From: an uncultured Opitutia bacterium
GTDB lineage: Bacteria > Verrucomicrobiota > Verrucomicrobiia > Opitutales > UBA953
Length of the DNA stretch: 7,534 bases
Direction of reading: 5' to 3'
Assembly: GCA_937875975.1 (NCBI GenBank)
Contig: CALEEU010000114.1
Coordinates: forward strand, 1 to 7,534
Shown here: positions 6,040 to 7,534 of the stretch, in pieces
How the letters are laid out: each line of letters begins with the position of its first letter
Numbering within the stretch: the first letter of the stretch is position 1
Notes under the pieces: model-generated
The model's input: the letters and a program-made list of their open reading frames with translations, nothing else
Told to the model about the DNA's origin: nothing
Databases searched by the model: none
Position numbers and translations under genes: made by a program

Positions 6040-7356
6040 TCAACGGACAGGCTCTTGGCCGACTTTCCGAAGCCGCCAGAGCTCGGGGAAGCGCCAGTGG
6101 GTCAGGCCCATCACGCCAAACGTGGCTAGTCCACCGAAGACCACTGAATTGACCGTACCCATCAGACGGGCGGCTAGGCCGGATTCCGCCATGCCGAGCT
6201 CGTTGGAGCAGCCGATGAAGACCGCCGTCACGGCCGACACACGGCCCATCATCTCGGGCGGGACCGAGGTCTGGAGGATGGTCTGACGGATGATCACGTT
6301 CACCGCGTCGGCGGCGCCAGCCAGGAACAGGAAGATGAACGAGAAGATGAAGGCCGCGTGCAGGCTAAGCCCGAGGGCGGAAGCGAGGGCGATCGAAAGA
6401 GCAAAGCCGATCGTGCTGAGTCCGAAGACCGCGAAAGAACCGTAGAGGGATCGTCCAGCATGATTCAAGGGCGGCCGAATGATAAGGTAGAGCGACATCA
6501 GCACCGCGCCGACCGAGGAGGCCGCCCGGAGCATCCCGAAGCCAAAGGCGCCGGCTCCCAGCATGTCGGCGAAGATCGGGAGGAGGGCCACGGCGCCACC
6601 GAGGAGCACCGCGAAGAGGTCCATCGTGAAAGCCCCGAGCATGATGCGCTGACTCAGCATGAAATCGATGCCCTGCCGGAGGCTGACGAAGATAGGCTCG
6701 GGGGTGCGCGTCTGGAGCGTCTGAGTCGTGCGCAAGGCGATGGTCAGGCCGAGCGAGCCGGCGAAGCAGATCGTCATCGCTGTGTACGGCACGTTTTCCG
6801 GATGGGAGAGCTCGTTCTTTTCGCCCAACCAAACCATCAGGCCAGCCAAGCCAGGTCCGAGGACGCAGGCGAGTTCGAAGAGCGTGTTGCGCCAGCGGAC
6901 ACCGCTGGGGATCTGTTCACGGGGGAGGATCTCCGCGATGATCGCCTGCCGGGCCGTGGTAAGGAAGCTGCGGGCCAAGCCGCCCAGAATGATTACGCCG
7001 TAGATGACGGTGAGTTGAGCCCAACGCTCGGTCAGGTGCTCGGGCAGGAAGAGAAATAGCCCTAGGGCCGTCATCGCAACCAAGGCGCCGATGGCGATAC
7101 GCCGGCGGTTATTGGTATCCGCGACGTGGCCGGCGAAGAGCACCGCGCTTACGAAAGGGATTACCTCGGCAAGTCCGATGGCACCCAGAGCCAGGGCCGC
7201 GTTGGCGCCTTCGTCCTTCGTCAAGCGAAAGACCTGCCACGCGATGGCCACGTTCTGCATCTGGATAGCCAGCGTACCGAGCACGATCGCCCCCAGATAG
7301 AAACGGAAAGACCGCGAAGCGATCGCGGAAGCGGGTGCCGGCGTGGCGAGGGACAT
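6040..7356 (-). CDS. MFS transporter, EntS/MFS_3 type
   Basis: A 438-residue (from the ATG) inner-membrane protein with about twelve hydrophobic segments in two halves. It is a secondary transporter of the major facilitator superfamily, probably an exporter. In numbering from the alternative GTG start (three residues longer), the loop 2-3 motif is GHVADTNNRRRI (79-90). The EntS/MFS_3-like marks are ARQAIIAEILP (138-148), N160 with GPGLAGL (170-176), MDLFAVLLGGAVALLPIFA (248-266) followed by GMLRAASSVGA (277-287), and MGRVSAVTAVFIGCSNELG (373-391). Relatives include the enterobactin exporter EntS and many drug or uncharacterised exporters, so the substrate is unknown. The start is uncertain: ATG at 7356 or GTG at 7365, neither with a Shine-Dalgarno. 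The stop is TGA, 53 bases before the esterase. The gene begins about 20-29 bases after the DUF1501 gene, so it could be cotranscribed with either neighbour. Confidence 0.9.
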   Translation of the reverse strand: MSLATPAPASAIASRSFRFYLGAIVLGTLAIQMQNVAIAWQVFRLTKDEGANAALALGAIGLAEVIPFVSAVLFAGHVADTNNRRRIAIGALVAMTALGLFLFLPEHLTERWAQLTVIYGVIILGGLARSFLTTARQAIIAEILPREQIPSGVRWRNTLFELACVLGPGLAGLMVWLGEKNELSHPENVPYTAMTICFAGSLGLTIALRTTQTLQTRTPEPIFVSLRQGIDFMLSQRIMLGAFTMDLFAVLLGGAVALLPIFADMLGAGAFGFGMLRAASSVGAVLMSLYLIIRPPLNHAGRSLYGSFAVFGLSTIGFALSIALASALGLSLHAAFIFSFIFLFLAGAADAVNVIIRQTILQTSVPPEMMGRVSAVTAVFIGCSNELGMAESGLAARLMGTVNSVVFGGLATFGVMGLTHWRFPELWRLRKVGQEPVR

Positions 7357-7385
7357 CGCCGTCACTACTGCGGCAGGGGAAACTT

Positions 7386-7534
7386 TTAGGCAATCACCGC
7401 TTTGATCACGTGGCCGGAGACGTCCGTCAGGCGGTAGTAACGGCCTTGGAACTTGAAGGTCTGGCGCTCATGGTCGACACCGAGGAGATGCTGCATGGTC
7501 GCGTGCAGGTCATGCACGTGGACCGGGTCCTTGA
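7386..7534 (-). CDS. C-terminal end of a DUF1501 (sulfatase-like) protein, partial
   Basis: The right edge holds an open frame of 48 codons ending in TAA and continuing beyond the window. I translated it by hand. It reads KDPVHVHDLHATMQHLLG, then VDHERQTFKFQGRYYRLTD, and ends VSGHVIKAVIA. The pattern VHVHDLHAT..HLLG.DHE....FQGR.YRLTDV.G.V is the standard C-terminus of DUF1501 proteins (PF07394), an alkaline-phosphatase/sulfatase-superfamily group that is greatly expanded in planctomycetes and verrucomicrobia, is usually exported by the Tat route, and often sits next to DUF1549/DUF1553 cytochrome-type proteins. The catalytic core and signal peptide are outside the window, so activity cannot be judged. 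The stop is intact and lies 20-29 bases before the MFS start. Confidence 0.85.
   Translation of the reverse strand, partial: KDPVHVHDLHATMQHLLGVDHERQTFKFQGRYYRLTDVSGHVIKAVIA

Overview
The window is a densely packed block of seven complete genes and one partial gene, all on the minus strand. Transcription runs from the right edge to the left edge, and no gap exceeds about 55 bases. No RNA gene, CRISPR array, insertion sequence, integrase or recognisable terminator is visible. The DNA is GC-rich. The family mix (a DUF1501 C-terminus, a secreted DUF1080 3-keto-disaccharide-hydrolase-type protein, a secreted Fes-like esterase and a secreted double NIPSNAP protein) points to the PVC group, most likely Verrucomicrobiota (Opitutae-like) with Planctomycetota as the alternative. 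This is inferred from family content, not from a marker gene.

Layout in transcription order: (1) the last 48 codons of a DUF1501 sulfatase-like protein at the right edge; (2) a 12-helix MFS transporter of the EntS/MFS_3 type; (3) a secreted alpha/beta-hydrolase esterase related to enterochelin esterase; (4) a secreted DUF1080 protein; (5-7) a complete ribose-type (CUT2) ABC sugar importer in the order double ATPase, permease, lipoprotein binding protein; (8) a secreted protein with two tandem NIPSNAP domains.

From the esterase to the NIPSNAP gene the gaps are 4, 18, 4, 9 and 1 bases. These six genes therefore very probably form one operon and are translationally coupled. The DUF1501 and MFS genes lie upstream with gaps of about 29 and 53 bases and may or may not share the transcript. 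A working model is that secreted enzymes (esterase, DUF1080) release or trim a carbohydrate or glycoside outside the inner membrane, the binding protein captures the product, and the ABC importer takes it in. The binding protein keeps several polar ligand contacts of the ribose family but has lost others, so the sugar is probably not ribose. The NIPSNAP role is unknown.

The families are individually known. I see no clear evidence of a wholly new system. The most unusual points are the tight coupling of a secreted NIPSNAP protein to a sugar importer, and the combination of a CUT2 importer with a DUF1080 enzyme and an esterase.
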